From positions 1 to 64,000 of the forward strand of contig NZ_SJEW01000006.1 of assembly GCF_005930475.1 (NCBI RefSeq): DNA of 64,000 nt, given 5' to 3'. A program made the translations under genes and the position numbers. Numbering within the stretch: the stretch's first letter is position 1; every line of letters begins with the position of its first letter. Source of the DNA: Modestobacter altitudinis. Its GTDB lineage: Bacteria; Actinomycetota; Actinomycetes; Mycobacteriales; Geodermatophilaceae. The notes below the pieces were generated by a model. The model saw only the letters and a program-made list of their open reading frames with translations, had not been told where the DNA came from and ran no database searches. Positions 1-8,161 of this stretch are shown here, one piece after another.

Positions 1-1
1 C

Positions 2-322
2 GCCTACAGCGCCTGGGCGCCGCACGTCCGCCCGGTGGTCGCCGACGTCGTCGCCAGGTTCGGCGTCTCGACCGTCCTGACCCGACCCGGCCACTCCCCG
101 ACCCAGCAGCTCGCCGCCGACTTCATGGTCTACAGCGACGGGGCCAAGGGCAACGCCGTCGCCCAGTACGTGATCGACAACGCCGCCCGGATGAAGGTCG
201 ACTACGTCATCTGGAAGCAGCGGATCTTCATGATCGGCGGCTCCGGTTGGACGGCCATGGAGGACCGCGGATCACCCACCGCCAACCACATGGACCACGT
301 CCACGTCAGCTTCAACCCCTGA
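2..322 (+). CDS. C-terminal part of a secreted hydrolase-like protein (5' end outside window)
   Basis: The frame is open from the window edge, so the true start lies upstream. About 106 residues are visible. They contain a GHSPTQQLAADFMV segment, a central VIWKQRIF motif and a final NHMDHVHVSF motif. This pattern (His/Asp near 'GHSP..Q..A.D', then 'H.DHVHVS') is typical of the C-terminal domain of actinobacterial cell-wall proteins annotated ARB_07466-like, often attached to signal peptides and NlpC/P60 or lytic modules. It is followed by a strong hairpin at 336-378. The family call rests on the motif only, and the catalytic role is not established. Confidence 0.6.
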   Translation, partial: AYSAWAPHVRPVVADVVARFGVSTVLTRPGHSPTQQLAADFMVYSDGAKGNAVAQYVIDNAARMKVDYVIWKQRIFMIGGSGWTAMEDRGSPTANHMDHVHVSFNP

Positions 323-335
323 TCCACGTCTGACC

Positions 336-378
336 GGCGCCGGGGCGACCTCGGGATCCCGGGGTCGCCTCCGGCGCC
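336..378. terminator. Terminator-like hairpin after the first gene
   Basis: The arms GGCGCCGG/GGCGACC and GGTCGCC/CCGGCGCC face each other with one bulged T and a loop of about 12 nt. The hairpin is strong and GC-only with no T-tract, as is usual for actinobacterial terminators. It lies 14 bp after the stop of the first gene. Confidence 0.6.
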
Positions 379-411
379 GCGCCAATGGCGTGCGGCAGCG
401 AGGATGGGGGC

Positions 412-888
412 GTGGCCATCGACTTCTCCGCGTCCTACCCCGCCCCGCCGGACGCCGTGCTCGCCCTGCTCACCGACGAGGCCTTCCTCCGGGACCGCGC
501 CGCGGCCCTCGGCGGGCAGGCCGAGGAGGTGACGGTGGCCGGACCGGTCAGCACCGTCCGGCTCGCCGCCCCGACCGCGGGCATCCCCACGGTCTTCGCC
601 CGGTTCGTCGGCTCGTCGGTCTCCGTCGTCGAGCGCACCACCTGGACGCCGGACGGCGCCGGGCACCGCGGCGCGCTCGACGTGCAGGCCGAGGTGTTCG
701 GCCGGACGGTCCAGGTCACCGGCGAGCGGCTGCTCACCCCGGCCGAGGGCGGCACCCGGTCGACCGTCACCGGGACGGCGAAGGTGGACGCACCGCTGAT
801 CGGGCGGCAGGCCGAGGGGGCGGTCAGCGAGCTCGTCGCGGTGGTGCTGCGCCGGGAGGACGAGCTGCTCCGGCGCCGGCTGGGCTGA
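412..888 (+). CDS. DUF2505 family protein
   Basis: 158 residues. The pattern matches DUF2505: an N-terminal IDFSASYPAPPDAVLALL, a middle 'FVGSSVSVVERTTW' strand, and a C-terminal 'APLIGRQAEGAVSELV' resembling the polyketide-cyclase/SRPBCC-like 'vPliGgkiE' helix. The GTG at 412 is preferred over the ATG at 385 because an AGGATGGGGG ribosome-binding stretch ends just before it and because the family starts at this point. No ligand or role is known for the family. The stop is 29 bp before the next start. Confidence 0.7.
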   Translation: MAIDFSASYPAPPDAVLALLTDEAFLRDRAAALGGQAEEVTVAGPVSTVRLAAPTAGIPTVFARFVGSSVSVVERTTWTPDGAGHRGALDVQAEVFGRTVQVTGERLLTPAEGGTRSTVTGTAKVDAPLIGRQAEGAVSELVAVVLRREDELLRRRLG

Positions 889-917
889 CTGTCGGTACCG
901 GCTGCGACGATCCCGGC

Positions 918-1298
918 ATGGTCGCCTTCTTCGTCCCCCGGGCCAGCGACGACGAGCAGGCGGAACGGCTCTACGACGCCCTCGCCGAGTTCGCCGGCTG
1001 CGAGCCCGCCGCACCCGCCGACCGGGTGCAGGCCATCGACTTCACCCACGACGGCGCGCAGTGGCGGGCGGAGGTCGGTGAGGAGCTGCGCGGGAGGCGG
1101 ACGACCCAGCAGCTCCGCCGTGGCGAGCTGCTCGAGCACACGGTGGAGCTGGCCTCCAGCTCCCGCGTGCTGGCCGTCTACCCGGGCAGCCCCTTCACGG
1201 TGGTCACCGACGCCCAGCCGATCACCGGCGCCACGTCCGAGTGGGCCAACCCCTTCACCGCCGAGCCGGACCGGGTGACCCGGTTCGACCGGCGATGA
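918..1298 (+). CDS. Conserved hypothetical protein, 126 aa
   Basis: A small soluble protein starting MVAFFVPRASDDEQAERLYD. It has no transmembrane segment, signal peptide or cysteine cluster beyond one Cys. The central part (RAEVGEELRGRRTTQQLRRGELL) is charged and the C-terminal half is mixed beta-like. It follows the DUF2505 gene by 29 bp on the same strand and may be cotranscribed. I do not recognise the family. Confidence 0.6.
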   Translation: MVAFFVPRASDDEQAERLYDALAEFAGCEPAAPADRVQAIDFTHDGAQWRAEVGEELRGRRTTQQLRRGELLEHTVELASSSRVLAVYPGSPFTVVTDAQPITGATSEWANPFTAEPDRVTRFDRR

Positions 1299-1453
1299 GC
1301 TCCCGCCCGGCCCGGTCCCACCGGCCCCACCCGTCTCACCCTCCGAACACGTGCGGTGGCGGACCGACCACGGAGGGGCTGGATCGCGGCAGTACCGGAT
1401 CTACAGCGGGCGCAGTGATTGACGAGCAGAACGACACCGGCGTAACTGTCCGC

Positions 1454-1975
1454 ATGAGCACCACCATCCTCGTGGACGACGTCGTCCCCTTCGAGGACTG
1501 GACGTCCGCCGCTCGTGCCTCGCTCGCCTTCCTCCACCGCACCGTCGGGCTCGACGTCTGGCTGGTGACCGAGGTCCTGGAGCCGTTGCAGGTGGTGCTG
1601 CACTCCCATCCCGCGGAGATCCTGCCGCCGGGCATCTCGATCTCCTGGGACCGCAGCTTCTGCCACTCCATGGTCAGCGGGCAGGGTCCGCGGGTCGCCA
1701 CGGTCACCGCCGCGACCCCGGCCTACCGCGACCTGGAGACCGGCCTGCCGCACCGGGTCGCCGCCTACATCGGCGTCCCGCTGGTCACCCGCGAGGGCAC
1801 CCTCTTCGGCACGCTCTGCGGCCTGTCCGTCCGCGCCCAGCCGCGCACCCTGGTCCGCTTCCTCCCGGTGGTGGAGATGACCGCCCGGATGCTGAGCACC
1901 ATGCTCCCGGCGGACGCGTCGGCTCACCGGGCCGCGAGCAGCCCCCCGTCGGCGATGCGCGAGCGGGCGACGTAG
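1454..1975 (+). CDS. GAF domain protein
   Basis: About 173 residues, almost all one GAF-like fold: 'WLVTEVLE.LQVVLHSHP' strand, 'ISWDRSFCHSMVSGQGPRVAT' (the typical GAF 'sfC..mv.G..p.va' segment), then 'VAAYIGVPLVTREGTLFGTLCGLS'. No output domain is attached. The ATG at 1454 is the likely start, though no clear ribosome-binding site precedes it. The 3' end overlaps the convergent channel gene by 52 bp, and the last 15 or so residues are low complexity. Probably a stand-alone small-molecule or redox sensor; the ligand is unknown. Confidence 0.7.
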   Translation: MSTTILVDDVVPFEDWTSAARASLAFLHRTVGLDVWLVTEVLEPLQVVLHSHPAEILPPGISISWDRSFCHSMVSGQGPRVATVTAATPAYRDLETGLPHRVAAYIGVPLVTREGTLFGTLCGLSVRAQPRTLVRFLPVVEMTARMLSTMLPADASAHRAASSPPSAMRERAT

Positions 1976-2955
1976 TACAGCGTCGTCCCCTCCGGGAGCG
2001 GGGTGTCCCAGCCGGGGCTCAGCAGGAGGCCCTCGGCCGTGCGGACGGCGAGCACGGTCGCCCCGAACGTGCGCCCCAGGTGCTGCTGGCAGTCCCCGAA
2101 CGCGCTGAACCCGTGCCCGGCAGGCAGCCGCACCGAGTAGGTGTTGCCGCCGCCGCCACTGCTCATCAGGTCGCTGTAGACCTCGGTGATCCCCGGGTCC
2201 AGCGCCTCCTCGGTGATCAGGGAGGGCATGTGCCACTGCACGCAGGCGATCCCCGGGTTGACGTAGCGCAGGTTGTCCCGCCGGCCCAGGTCGCGCAGCG
2301 CCGCGACGGTGTGCACCCCCGGGTTGGCGTGCTCCACGGCGACCGCGATCGCCAGGGTCTCGTTGTCGTCGCGGCCGTCGACGATGACCGTCCGGGCCCG
2401 GCCGACGCACGCCCGGTCCATGACGTCGGCGTGGGCGAGGTCGCCGCGGACGAAGGAGACGACCGGGTCCTCGGGCACCGGGTTCTCCGGGACGTCGTCC
2501 CAGGCGCACAGCGCGATCGGCGTCGCGTTCTCCGCGTGCAGCTCGGTGAGCATCCGCTCGGTCCGCCCCGGCACGTACCCCAGGACGACGACGTGGTCGG
2601 TCAACTGCAGTGCACTCACACCCCTCCGGCGCCGCCCTCGAGCCGACTGCAGGTAGTCGGCCAGCCGGGTGAACAGCAGTGTCAGCGTGACGATCCCGCC
2701 GACGATGACGTAGGTGCCGACGACGTGACCTGCGGCCGACACCGGGAAGAAGTCGCCGTAGCCGACCGTCGCGGCGGTGACGACGAAGTACCACCAGTAG
2801 TTCGCCGGCTCGGCGATCGTGCTGTCGGCCGGCTCCACCAGGGCCATCGCCAGCCAGCTGGTCAGGAAGACGAGCACGATGACCAGCAGCGGCAACCGCC
2901 AGCCGTGCAACCGGCTGCCCACCAGCCGGGCGAGCCGGGAGAGGAAGAAGAACAC
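1924..2955 (-). CDS. Two-TM potassium channel with cytosolic TrkA-N (RCK) domain
   Basis: 343 residues from a GTG with AGGAGG five bases upstream. TM1 is near residues 21-40, the pore helix and filter TVGYGD are at 63-68, and TM2 is near 76-98. A Rossmann-type TrkA-N domain begins 'DHVVVLGYVPGRTERML' at about 118 and continues with 'VRGDLAHADVMDRACV' and 'VDGRDDNETLAIAVAVEHANP'. A C-terminal regulatory half follows. This is a tetrameric K+ channel of the MthK/Kch type, gated by a nucleotide or ion at the RCK domain. The glycine-rich GYVPGR loop departs from the strict GxGxxG motif, so nucleotide binding may be altered. Confidence 0.85.
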   Translation of the reverse strand: MFFFLSRLARLVGSRLHGWRLPLLVIVLVFLTSWLAMALVEPADSTIAEPANYWWYFVVTAATVGYGDFFPVSAAGHVVGTYVIVGGIVTLTLLFTRLADYLQSARGRRRRGVSALQLTDHVVVLGYVPGRTERMLTELHAENATPIALCAWDDVPENPVPEDPVVSFVRGDLAHADVMDRACVGRARTVIVDGRDDNETLAIAVAVEHANPGVHTVAALRDLGRRDNLRYVNPGIACVQWHMPSLITEEALDPGITEVYSDLMSSGGGGNTYSVRLPAGHGFSAFGDCQQHLGRTFGATVLAVRTAEGLLLSPGWDTPLPEGTTLYYVARSRIADGGLLAAR

Positions 2956-3074
2956 GGGCCTCCTGCCGGGACGGACGCTCGGGGAACCTACCGCCCGGCG
3001 CCGCACTCGGGGCATGCTGAGGCTGCCGCAGGCCCTGTGCTTGCGCGTCTCCGGGCCAGGGAAGGACCACTGCC

Positions 3075-4247
3075 GTGATCGATCCACAGGCAGGCGCACG
3101 GGTGGTCGGCGGCCGGTACGAGATCGCCGGCGAGCTCGGCCGCGGCGGCATGGGCGTCGTCTGGCTGGCCAACGACCGCGTGCTGCAGCGCGAGGTCGCG
3201 CTGAAGGAGATCAGCTACCCGCTGTACCTCGACGACGCCGAGCGTGCCGTCCTCCGGGAGCGCACGCTCCGCGAGGCGCGCGCCGCGGCCCGGCTGGAGA
3301 ACCCGCACGTCGTCGCCATCCACGACGTCGTGGAGGAGGACGGCCGCCCGTGGCTGGTGATGGAGCACGTCCGGTCGCGCAGTCTGCAGCGCATCCTGGA
3401 GGAGGACGGGCCGCTCTCCCCCGCCGAGGTGGCCCGGATCGGCCTGGACGTGCTGTCGGCCATCGAGGTGGCCCACGCCGCCGGCGTCCTGCACCGCGAC
3501 GTGAAGCCGGGCAACGTGCTGGTGGACGAGGACGGCCACGCCTGCCTCACCGACTTCGGCATCGCCACCACCACCGAGGACTCCTCCCTCACCACCGACG
3601 GCGCGGTGCTCGGCTCCCCCGCCTACATGGCGCCGGAGCGCGCCAACGGCCGGCCACCGACCCCCGCCGTCGACCTGTGGTCGCTGGGCGCGACGCTGTA
3701 CGCGGCCGTCGAGGGGCACAGCCCCTTCGACCGGGACACCCCGATGGCCACCCTGCTGGCCGTGGTGGGCGAGCAACCCGCACCGATGGTCGCTGCCGGC
3801 CCGCTGGAGCCGGTGCTGCGCGGGCTGCTGACCAAGGACCCGGCCGCCCGGACGTCGGCGGCCCGGACCCGCGAGCAGCTCGCCGCGGTGGCCGCCGGTC
3901 CCCGGTCCCGGACGTCGGGTCGGGCCCGCCCGCGGCGGGGCATCCGCAGCCCCGCCGGTGGGGACGTCGTGCGCTTCGACCTCGCCGACCTGCTCTCCCT
4001 GGCGTCGTCGTCCAAGGCCGCGCTGGGCACCGCCGTCCGGGACGCCCGCGACCAGGTGAAGGAGGCGAACGAGCGCCGGCACGAGCCACCGCTGCCCCGG
4101 CGGGAGCGGCGGGCGGCGGCCAAGCAACGCCGGTTCCGGTTCAAGCGCCGCTGGGTGGTCGTCCCGATGGTGCTGCTGGCGCTGGTCGTCGTCCTGCTGG
4201 TCGCGGCCACGGCGCTGCTGGTGACCGGCGTGATCACCCTGTCCTGA
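3075..4247 (+). CDS. Membrane Ser/Thr protein kinase (PknB-like)
   Basis: 390 residues. The kinase motifs are complete: glycine loop GRGGMG (22-27), the ATP lysine K44 in VALKE, HRDVKPGN with catalytic D142, DFG at 160-162, and 'SPAYMAPE' at the P+1 loop. A basic, flexible juxtamembrane segment follows. The protein ends in one transmembrane helix at about 365-388 with almost nothing outside, so it lacks the PASTA or other sensor domains of PknB. The activating signal is therefore unknown. It starts with GTG and is divergent from the potassium channel. Confidence 0.9.
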   Translation: MIDPQAGARVVGGRYEIAGELGRGGMGVVWLANDRVLQREVALKEISYPLYLDDAERAVLRERTLREARAAARLENPHVVAIHDVVEEDGRPWLVMEHVRSRSLQRILEEDGPLSPAEVARIGLDVLSAIEVAHAAGVLHRDVKPGNVLVDEDGHACLTDFGIATTTEDSSLTTDGAVLGSPAYMAPERANGRPPTPAVDLWSLGATLYAAVEGHSPFDRDTPMATLLAVVGEQPAPMVAAGPLEPVLRGLLTKDPAARTSAARTREQLAAVAAGPRSRTSGRARPRRGIRSPAGGDVVRFDLADLLSLASSSKAALGTAVRDARDQVKEANERRHEPPLPRRERRAAAKQRRFRFKRRWVVVPMVLLALVVVLLVAATALLVTGVITLS

Positions 4248-4273
4248 GCCGGCCGGTGGGGCAGGGTGGGGTC

Positions 4274-4387
4274 ATGACGACACCGCCGGACGGCGAGCCG
4301 CAGCCCCGCGACATCGCACTCGAGCAGGCCACCCCCGAGCAGGTCGAGGAGCTCGAGGCGGCCAGCGACGACGAGGGCACCGACTGA
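4274..4387 (+). CDS. Small acidic protein, 37 aa
   Basis: The ATG at 4274 is preceded by GGGTGGGG, 26 bp after the kinase stop. The translated peptide is MTTPPDGEPQ followed by a helix-prone acidic run ending ATPEQVEELEAASDDEGTD. The position directly after a kinase gene and the coherent acidic composition suggest a real small gene, but it is too short for family assignment. Confidence 0.45.
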   Translation: MTTPPDGEPQPRDIALEQATPEQVEELEAASDDEGTD

Positions 4388-4454
4388 CCCCACCCGGGCA
4401 CCCGAGCCGACGGCGCGGGGTTGACGCGGTGCGGCCGACGGGTAGCGGCCCGGC

Positions 4455-4964
4455 ATGGAGATCCGGGACCTGCTGCTGACCGCCTTCGACAACGTCGAGG
4501 AGTCCGTCCGCGGAGCCCTCGACGGGATCGACCCCGCGCTGCTCACCGTGCGACTGGACCCCGACGCGAACACCATCGCCTGGCTCGTCTGGCACCTGAC
4601 CCGGGTGCAGGACGACCACGTCGCCGAGGTCGCCGGGGTCGAGCAGGCCTACACCGAGGCCGGCTGGGCGGACCGGTTCGCGCTGCCCTTCCCGCCCAGC
4701 GCGCACGGCTACGGCTTCACCAGCTCCGACGTCGGCCGGACCGAGATCACTGACCCCCAGCTGCTCCTGGACTACCACGCGGACGTGCACCGCCGGACCG
4801 CCGAGTTCGTCCGGACGCTGACCGCGGCCGACCTCGACCGCGTCGTCGACCGGCGGTGGGACCCGCCGGTGACCCTCGGCGTCCGGCTGCTCAGCGTCAT
4901 CGGCGACGACCTGCAGCACGCTGGGCAGGCAGCCCTCCTGAGGGGCTCCCTCGAGCGGCGCTGA
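4455..4964 (+). CDS. DinB-like / DUF664 family protein
   Basis: 169 residues. It shows the four-helix DinB superfamily pattern: 'LLLTAFDNVEESVRGALDGI', 'NTIAWLVWHLTRVQDDHVAEVAG' with a metal-type His (WH), and a C-terminal 'SVIGDDLQHAGQAALLRG' with another His. Actinobacterial members are often mycothiol-dependent transferases or are uncharacterised. The substrate cannot be predicted. It lies 41 bp upstream of the acyl-CoA dehydrogenase gene. Confidence 0.75.
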   Translation: MEIRDLLLTAFDNVEESVRGALDGIDPALLTVRLDPDANTIAWLVWHLTRVQDDHVAEVAGVEQAYTEAGWADRFALPFPPSAHGYGFTSSDVGRTEITDPQLLLDYHADVHRRTAEFVRTLTAADLDRVVDRRWDPPVTLGVRLLSVIGDDLQHAGQAALLRGSLERR

Positions 4965-5005
4965 GCACACGGCACCGGGGGTGACCCGCAGGTAGCTTCG
5001 GATCC

Positions 5006-6229
5006 GTGAGCAACGCTGCTACCGCGGACTTCTACGCCCTCGAGGACCTGCTGGAGCCCGCGGAGATCGAGGTGCGTGACCGCGTTCGCGACTTCTGCGA
5101 GCGCGAGGTCACCCCGATCATCAACGACTTCTGGGAGCGGGCCGAGTTCCCCGCTCAGCTGATCCCGAAGATGGCCGAGCTGGGCATCGCCGGCGGCACC
5201 GTGGAGGGCTACGGCTCCCCCGGCATGAGCGCCGTCGCCGCGGGCCTGGTCGCCGCCGAGTGGGCCCGGGCCGACGGCAGCCTGGGCACCTTCTACGGGG
5301 TGCACAGCTTCCTGGCCATGCAGTCCATCGCGCTGCTCGGGAACGAGGAGCAGCGCCAGCGGTGGCTGCCGGAGATGGCCCGGATGGAGAAGATCGGCGC
5401 CTTCGGCCTGACCGAGCCCGAGCACGGGTCGGACGCCGTGGCGTTGTCCACCTCCGCCCGGCGGGACGGCGACTCCTACGTGCTCAACGGCGCGAAGAAG
5501 TGGATCGGCAACGGCACCATCGCCGACCTGGTGCTCATCTGGGCCCGCGGTGAGGACGGCAACGTCGGTGGCTACGTCGTCCCGAAGGGGTCGATCGGCT
5601 GGACCGCGACCCGGATGACCGGCAAGACGGCGCTGCGTGCGGTGTGGCAGGCCGAGATCACGCTGACCGACGTCCGGGTGCCGGCGGAGAACAAGCTGGC
5701 CAACTGCTCCTCGTTCAAGGACGTCTCGGTGGTGCTGGACCGCACCCGGTACACCGTCGCGTGGCGCGCGCTGGGCATCGCCGAGGCCGCCTACGACCTG
5801 GCGCTGCAGCACACCCTGCAGCGGGAGCAGTTCGGCCAGCCGATCGCCGGCTACCAGCTGGTGCAGGAGAAGCTGGCCCGGATGCTCGCCGAGATCACCA
5901 GCATGCGGCTGCTGTCCTGGCGGCTGTCCAAGCTGGCCGACGAGGGCCGGATGACCGCGGCCATGGCGTCGATGGCGAAGATGAACAACTGCAAGAAGGC
6001 CCGGGCGATCGTGGCCGACGCCCGCGACCTCTTCGGTGGCGACGGCATCCTGCTCGAGCACCACATCGCCCGGCACCACGCCGACATCGAGGCGATCTAC
6101 ACCTTCGAGGGCACCGACCACGTGCAGGCGCTCATCGTCGGCCGTGAGATCACCGGCATCTCGGCGATCACCGGCCGCCGGTCCTCCCGGGCGGAGCAGC
6201 GGCCGGCGGAGCCGCAGCAGTCGATCTAG
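5006..6229 (+). CDS. Acyl-CoA dehydrogenase, glutaryl-CoA dehydrogenase-like
   Basis: 407 residues, GTG start. Family signatures are present: 'GAFGLTEPEHGSDAVAL' (FAD/substrate loop), 'NGAKKWIGNGTIADL', 'RTRYTVAWRALGIAEAAYD', 'REQFGQPIAGYQLVQEKLA' and 'DLFGGDGI'. The segment TFEGTDHVQALIVGREITG matches the glutaryl-CoA dehydrogenase form (usually YEGTHDIHALI), placing the catalytic base at E368. The expected reaction is oxidative decarboxylation of glutaryl-CoA to crotonyl-CoA in lysine/tryptophan catabolism, with FAD and ETF. No pathway partner is adjacent, so the substrate is inferred from family. The end overlaps the convergent LuxR gene by 62 bp. Confidence 0.85.
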   Translation: MSNAATADFYALEDLLEPAEIEVRDRVRDFCEREVTPIINDFWERAEFPAQLIPKMAELGIAGGTVEGYGSPGMSAVAAGLVAAEWARADGSLGTFYGVHSFLAMQSIALLGNEEQRQRWLPEMARMEKIGAFGLTEPEHGSDAVALSTSARRDGDSYVLNGAKKWIGNGTIADLVLIWARGEDGNVGGYVVPKGSIGWTATRMTGKTALRAVWQAEITLTDVRVPAENKLANCSSFKDVSVVLDRTRYTVAWRALGIAEAAYDLALQHTLQREQFGQPIAGYQLVQEKLARMLAEITSMRLLSWRLSKLADEGRMTAAMASMAKMNNCKKARAIVADARDLFGGDGILLEHHIARHHADIEAIYTFEGTDHVQALIVGREITGISAITGRRSSRAEQRPAEPQQSI

Positions 6230-6998
6230 CGCGCAGGTGGGCCGGCGCGTGCGGCAGCGCCATGGCCGCCGCGGACAGGACGCTGTGCACGCCCAGCCGC
6301 TCCCGCACGTGCTCCATGTGCTTGCGCACCGTGCCCACGGAGATGAACAACCGGTCGGCGATGACGGCGTAGGGCATCCCGGTGGCGGCCAGGGCCAGGA
6401 CCTCCCACTCCCGCGTGGTCAGCCGGGGGACGCCGGCTCGGCGCTGCTCGGCGTCCAGCCAGATCTCCTGCAGGTGCGGCCGCAGCAGCATCGCGATCTG
6501 ACGCTCCCGCTCGGTGAAGTCCGCGTCGTCGTGCCGCATGAAGCAGATGCGCCGGGCCTCACCGGGTGGTGCCGGCAGCGACACGATCAGCGCCGCGCGC
6601 ACCTCCGGCAAGAGGTCGCCGAGCGGACTGGCCAGCCGGGCCTGCTCGGTCGGGAAGAAGTCCCGGGTCTGGATGACGGTGTGCAGGTCGCCGGTGCGCT
6701 GGGGCCAGGAACACAGCCCGTGCCACCAGTACTGCCAGAACGGGTGGTCCGGCCCGCCTCCTTCGTGGGCAGCCGGCCCTTCGTGCAGGCCGCCGTCCCC
6801 GACCCTCTGGATGCAGAGGTTGCGCAGGCCCCGGTGGTCGTGGTGCTGGTAGGAGACGTCCAGGTCGCAGGGGACCAGCCGGAGCAGCCCCTCCAGCAGG
6901 GCCCAGGGCATCGCCTCCCCGGCGGCGTCCTCGCGCGCATCGTCGAGCACGCGGACCAGCGCCTCGACGTCCGCGGCGTGCAGCTCGCTGGTCGTCAT
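6168..6998 (-). CDS. LuxR-family transcriptional regulator
   Basis: 276 residues from the ATG at 6998, with GGAGGAGG nine bases upstream. The N-terminal 180 residues look like a degenerate GAF/PAS-type sensor (aromatic-rich 'HPFWQYWWHGLCSWPQ'). The C-terminal 65 residues are a clear GerE/LuxR helix-turn-helix: 'LTTREWEVLALAATGMPYAVIADRLFISVGTVRKHMEHVRERLGV'. The tail is proline/alanine rich. It is a DNA-binding regulator with an unknown signal. No target is evident, and the neighbouring genes face away or converge. Confidence 0.85.
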   Translation of the reverse strand: MTTSELHAADVEALVRVLDDAREDAAGEAMPWALLEGLLRLVPCDLDVSYQHHDHRGLRNLCIQRVGDGGLHEGPAAHEGGGPDHPFWQYWWHGLCSWPQRTGDLHTVIQTRDFFPTEQARLASPLGDLLPEVRAALIVSLPAPPGEARRICFMRHDDADFTERERQIAMLLRPHLQEIWLDAEQRRAGVPRLTTREWEVLALAATGMPYAVIADRLFISVGTVRKHMEHVRERLGVHSVLSAAAMALPHAPAHLRARSTAAAPPAAAPPGRTGGR

Positions 6999-7175
6999 GG
7001 CCCCTCCTCCGGCCGGCGGGGACGACGGTAGGCCGGTGCGGCGACCGGCGGAATACGCCCGAGTGCGTATGGCCCGCGGGCAGCCGGGTGCGGAGCCTGG
7101 TGCTGCGCCGGTCGTCCCCGACCGGGACACGCACCCCGCTCAGCGAGCCGCACCTGCGGCCGGGAGGGACCCTCG

Positions 7176-7385
7176 ATGTCCGCGATCACCCACGTCCTGG
7201 GCGCCGGCTGGGCCGGCACCCACCGCGCGCTGGCCCTGCTCGTGGCGATGGTGCTGGTGGCGGTCGCCGTCACCGTGGCCGTCGTCCTGCTGACCCGGAG
7301 CACGACGGCGGCCGTACCGGGACCCGCGCACCTGCCCGCCTACGACGACACCTGCGCGAACGCCACGGTCGGTGCCGCCTGCTGA
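7176..7385 (+). CDS. Small single-TM protein, 69 aa
   Basis: GGGAGGG lies eight bases before the ATG. One transmembrane helix spans about residues 18-40 (ALALLVAMVLVAVAVTVAVVLL). The short C-terminal tail is rich in Ala/Pro with two Cys (DTCANATVGAAC). It could be a small membrane protein or a secreted peptide with an uncleaved anchor. Function unknown. Confidence 0.55.
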   Translation: MSAITHVLGAGWAGTHRALALLVAMVLVAVAVTVAVVLLTRSTTAAVPGPAHLPAYDDTCANATVGAAC

Positions 7386-7395
7386 CGCCGGGAGG

Positions 7396-7674
7396 TCAGC
7401 CGGCGTGCCGGAGGGCCGCGGCGGTGCGCTGCCGGCACTCCGCGCAGGCGGAGCGCCCCGTGCCCACCCGGTCCCAGCTCTGGGTGCCCCAGATCTGCAC
7501 GATCGCGCCGCAGACGGCCAGCTCCACCTCGCCGTCGAGCTCGTCAGCCGGGCGGTGCGCCTCGACCGCGTGCCACGACATGGCCTGGTCGGCCGGCTGG
7601 GCCCAGGGTCGACGGTCGGGGCGGGAGAAACCGACGGCGAACTCACTCACGGTGAGTTGTGTGCCCCACAACAC
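7396..7674 (-). CDS. Hypothetical protein with CxxC, up to 92 aa
   Basis: An alternative start is the GTG at 7650, which gives 84 residues. Two possible zinc or redox Cys lie in SACAEC near the end, with another in 'LAVCGAIVQIWG'. The core 'MSWHAVEAHRPADEL' followed by 'VCGAIVQIWGTQSWDR' reads like a compact beta-rich protein seen in other actinobacteria, but I cannot name the family. It is convergent with the small membrane-protein gene. Confidence 0.5.
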   Translation of the reverse strand: MLWGTQLTVSEFAVGFSRPDRRPWAQPADQAMSWHAVEAHRPADELDGEVELAVCGAIVQIWGTQSWDRVGTGRSACAECRQRTAAALRHAG

Positions 7675-7714
7675 ACCGGCCCAACCCTCTCCTGGCCGCC
7701 ACGGACCGGGCCGG

Positions 7715-8161
7715 TCAGTCCTGCGCGTCGACCAGCTCGCGGAGGGCCGTGACCAGCGAGGTCACCCGGTGCTCGCCCAGCGACCGGGCCAGCGCCGCCT
7801 GCTGGGCCGCGACCAGCCCCTCCCACCGCGCCAGCCGGGTGCGCCCGAGCGCCGAGGCGTGAACGACCACCCGGCGCCGGTCGGCGGGGTCGGGCAGCCG
7901 GTAGGCGAGGGCGGCGTCCACGAGGCCGTCGACCACCCGGGTGGCGGTGGGTCCCGGCAGGTGCAGCGTGGCGACCAGCTGGCCCATCGTGCGCCCCGGC
8001 CCGGCCGCCAGCAGCCGGAGCACGCGGTAACCGTCCAGCGTGCCGCCGTCCTCGGCGAGCGCCTGGCCCACCAGGCGGGAGACCCGCCGGGAGGTGGCGG
8101 TGAGCAGCTCGACGAGGTCCGCGCGGGGAGCGACGACGGTGTCGACCTCTCGCCCCGGCAT
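7715..8161 (-). CDS. MarR-family transcriptional regulator
   Basis: 148 residues. It has the winged-helix MarR pattern: 'DGYRVLRLLAAGPGRTMGQLVATLHLPGPTATRVVDGLVDAAL' (recognition region), the wing 'RLPDPADRRRVVVHASALGR', and a C-terminal dimer helix 'LARSLGEHRVTSLVTALRELV'. The ATG at 8161 is the only reasonable start. It overlaps by 2 bp the start of the divergent AmiC-like gene, so both transcripts must begin inside each other's coding region or be leaderless. The likely target is the amide-use cluster to its right; a GTTTCCA-N2-TGGAAAC palindrome precedes the permease gene. Confidence 0.85.
   Translation of the reverse strand: MPGREVDTVVAPRADLVELLTATSRRVSRLVGQALAEDGGTLDGYRVLRLLAAGPGRTMGQLVATLHLPGPTATRVVDGLVDAALAYRLPDPADRRRVVVHASALGRTRLARWEGLVAAQQAALARSLGEHRVTSLVTALRELVDAQD

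Noticed and set aside
202-1014. Long minus-strand frame over the DUF2505 gene
   Set aside because: Arg/Gly/Pro-rich shadow of a real gene; no family signal. The same holds for many long frames in this GC-rich window.
1178-3172. 664-residue minus-strand frame
   Set aside because: Shadow of the potassium channel and GAF genes in another frame; low-complexity composition.
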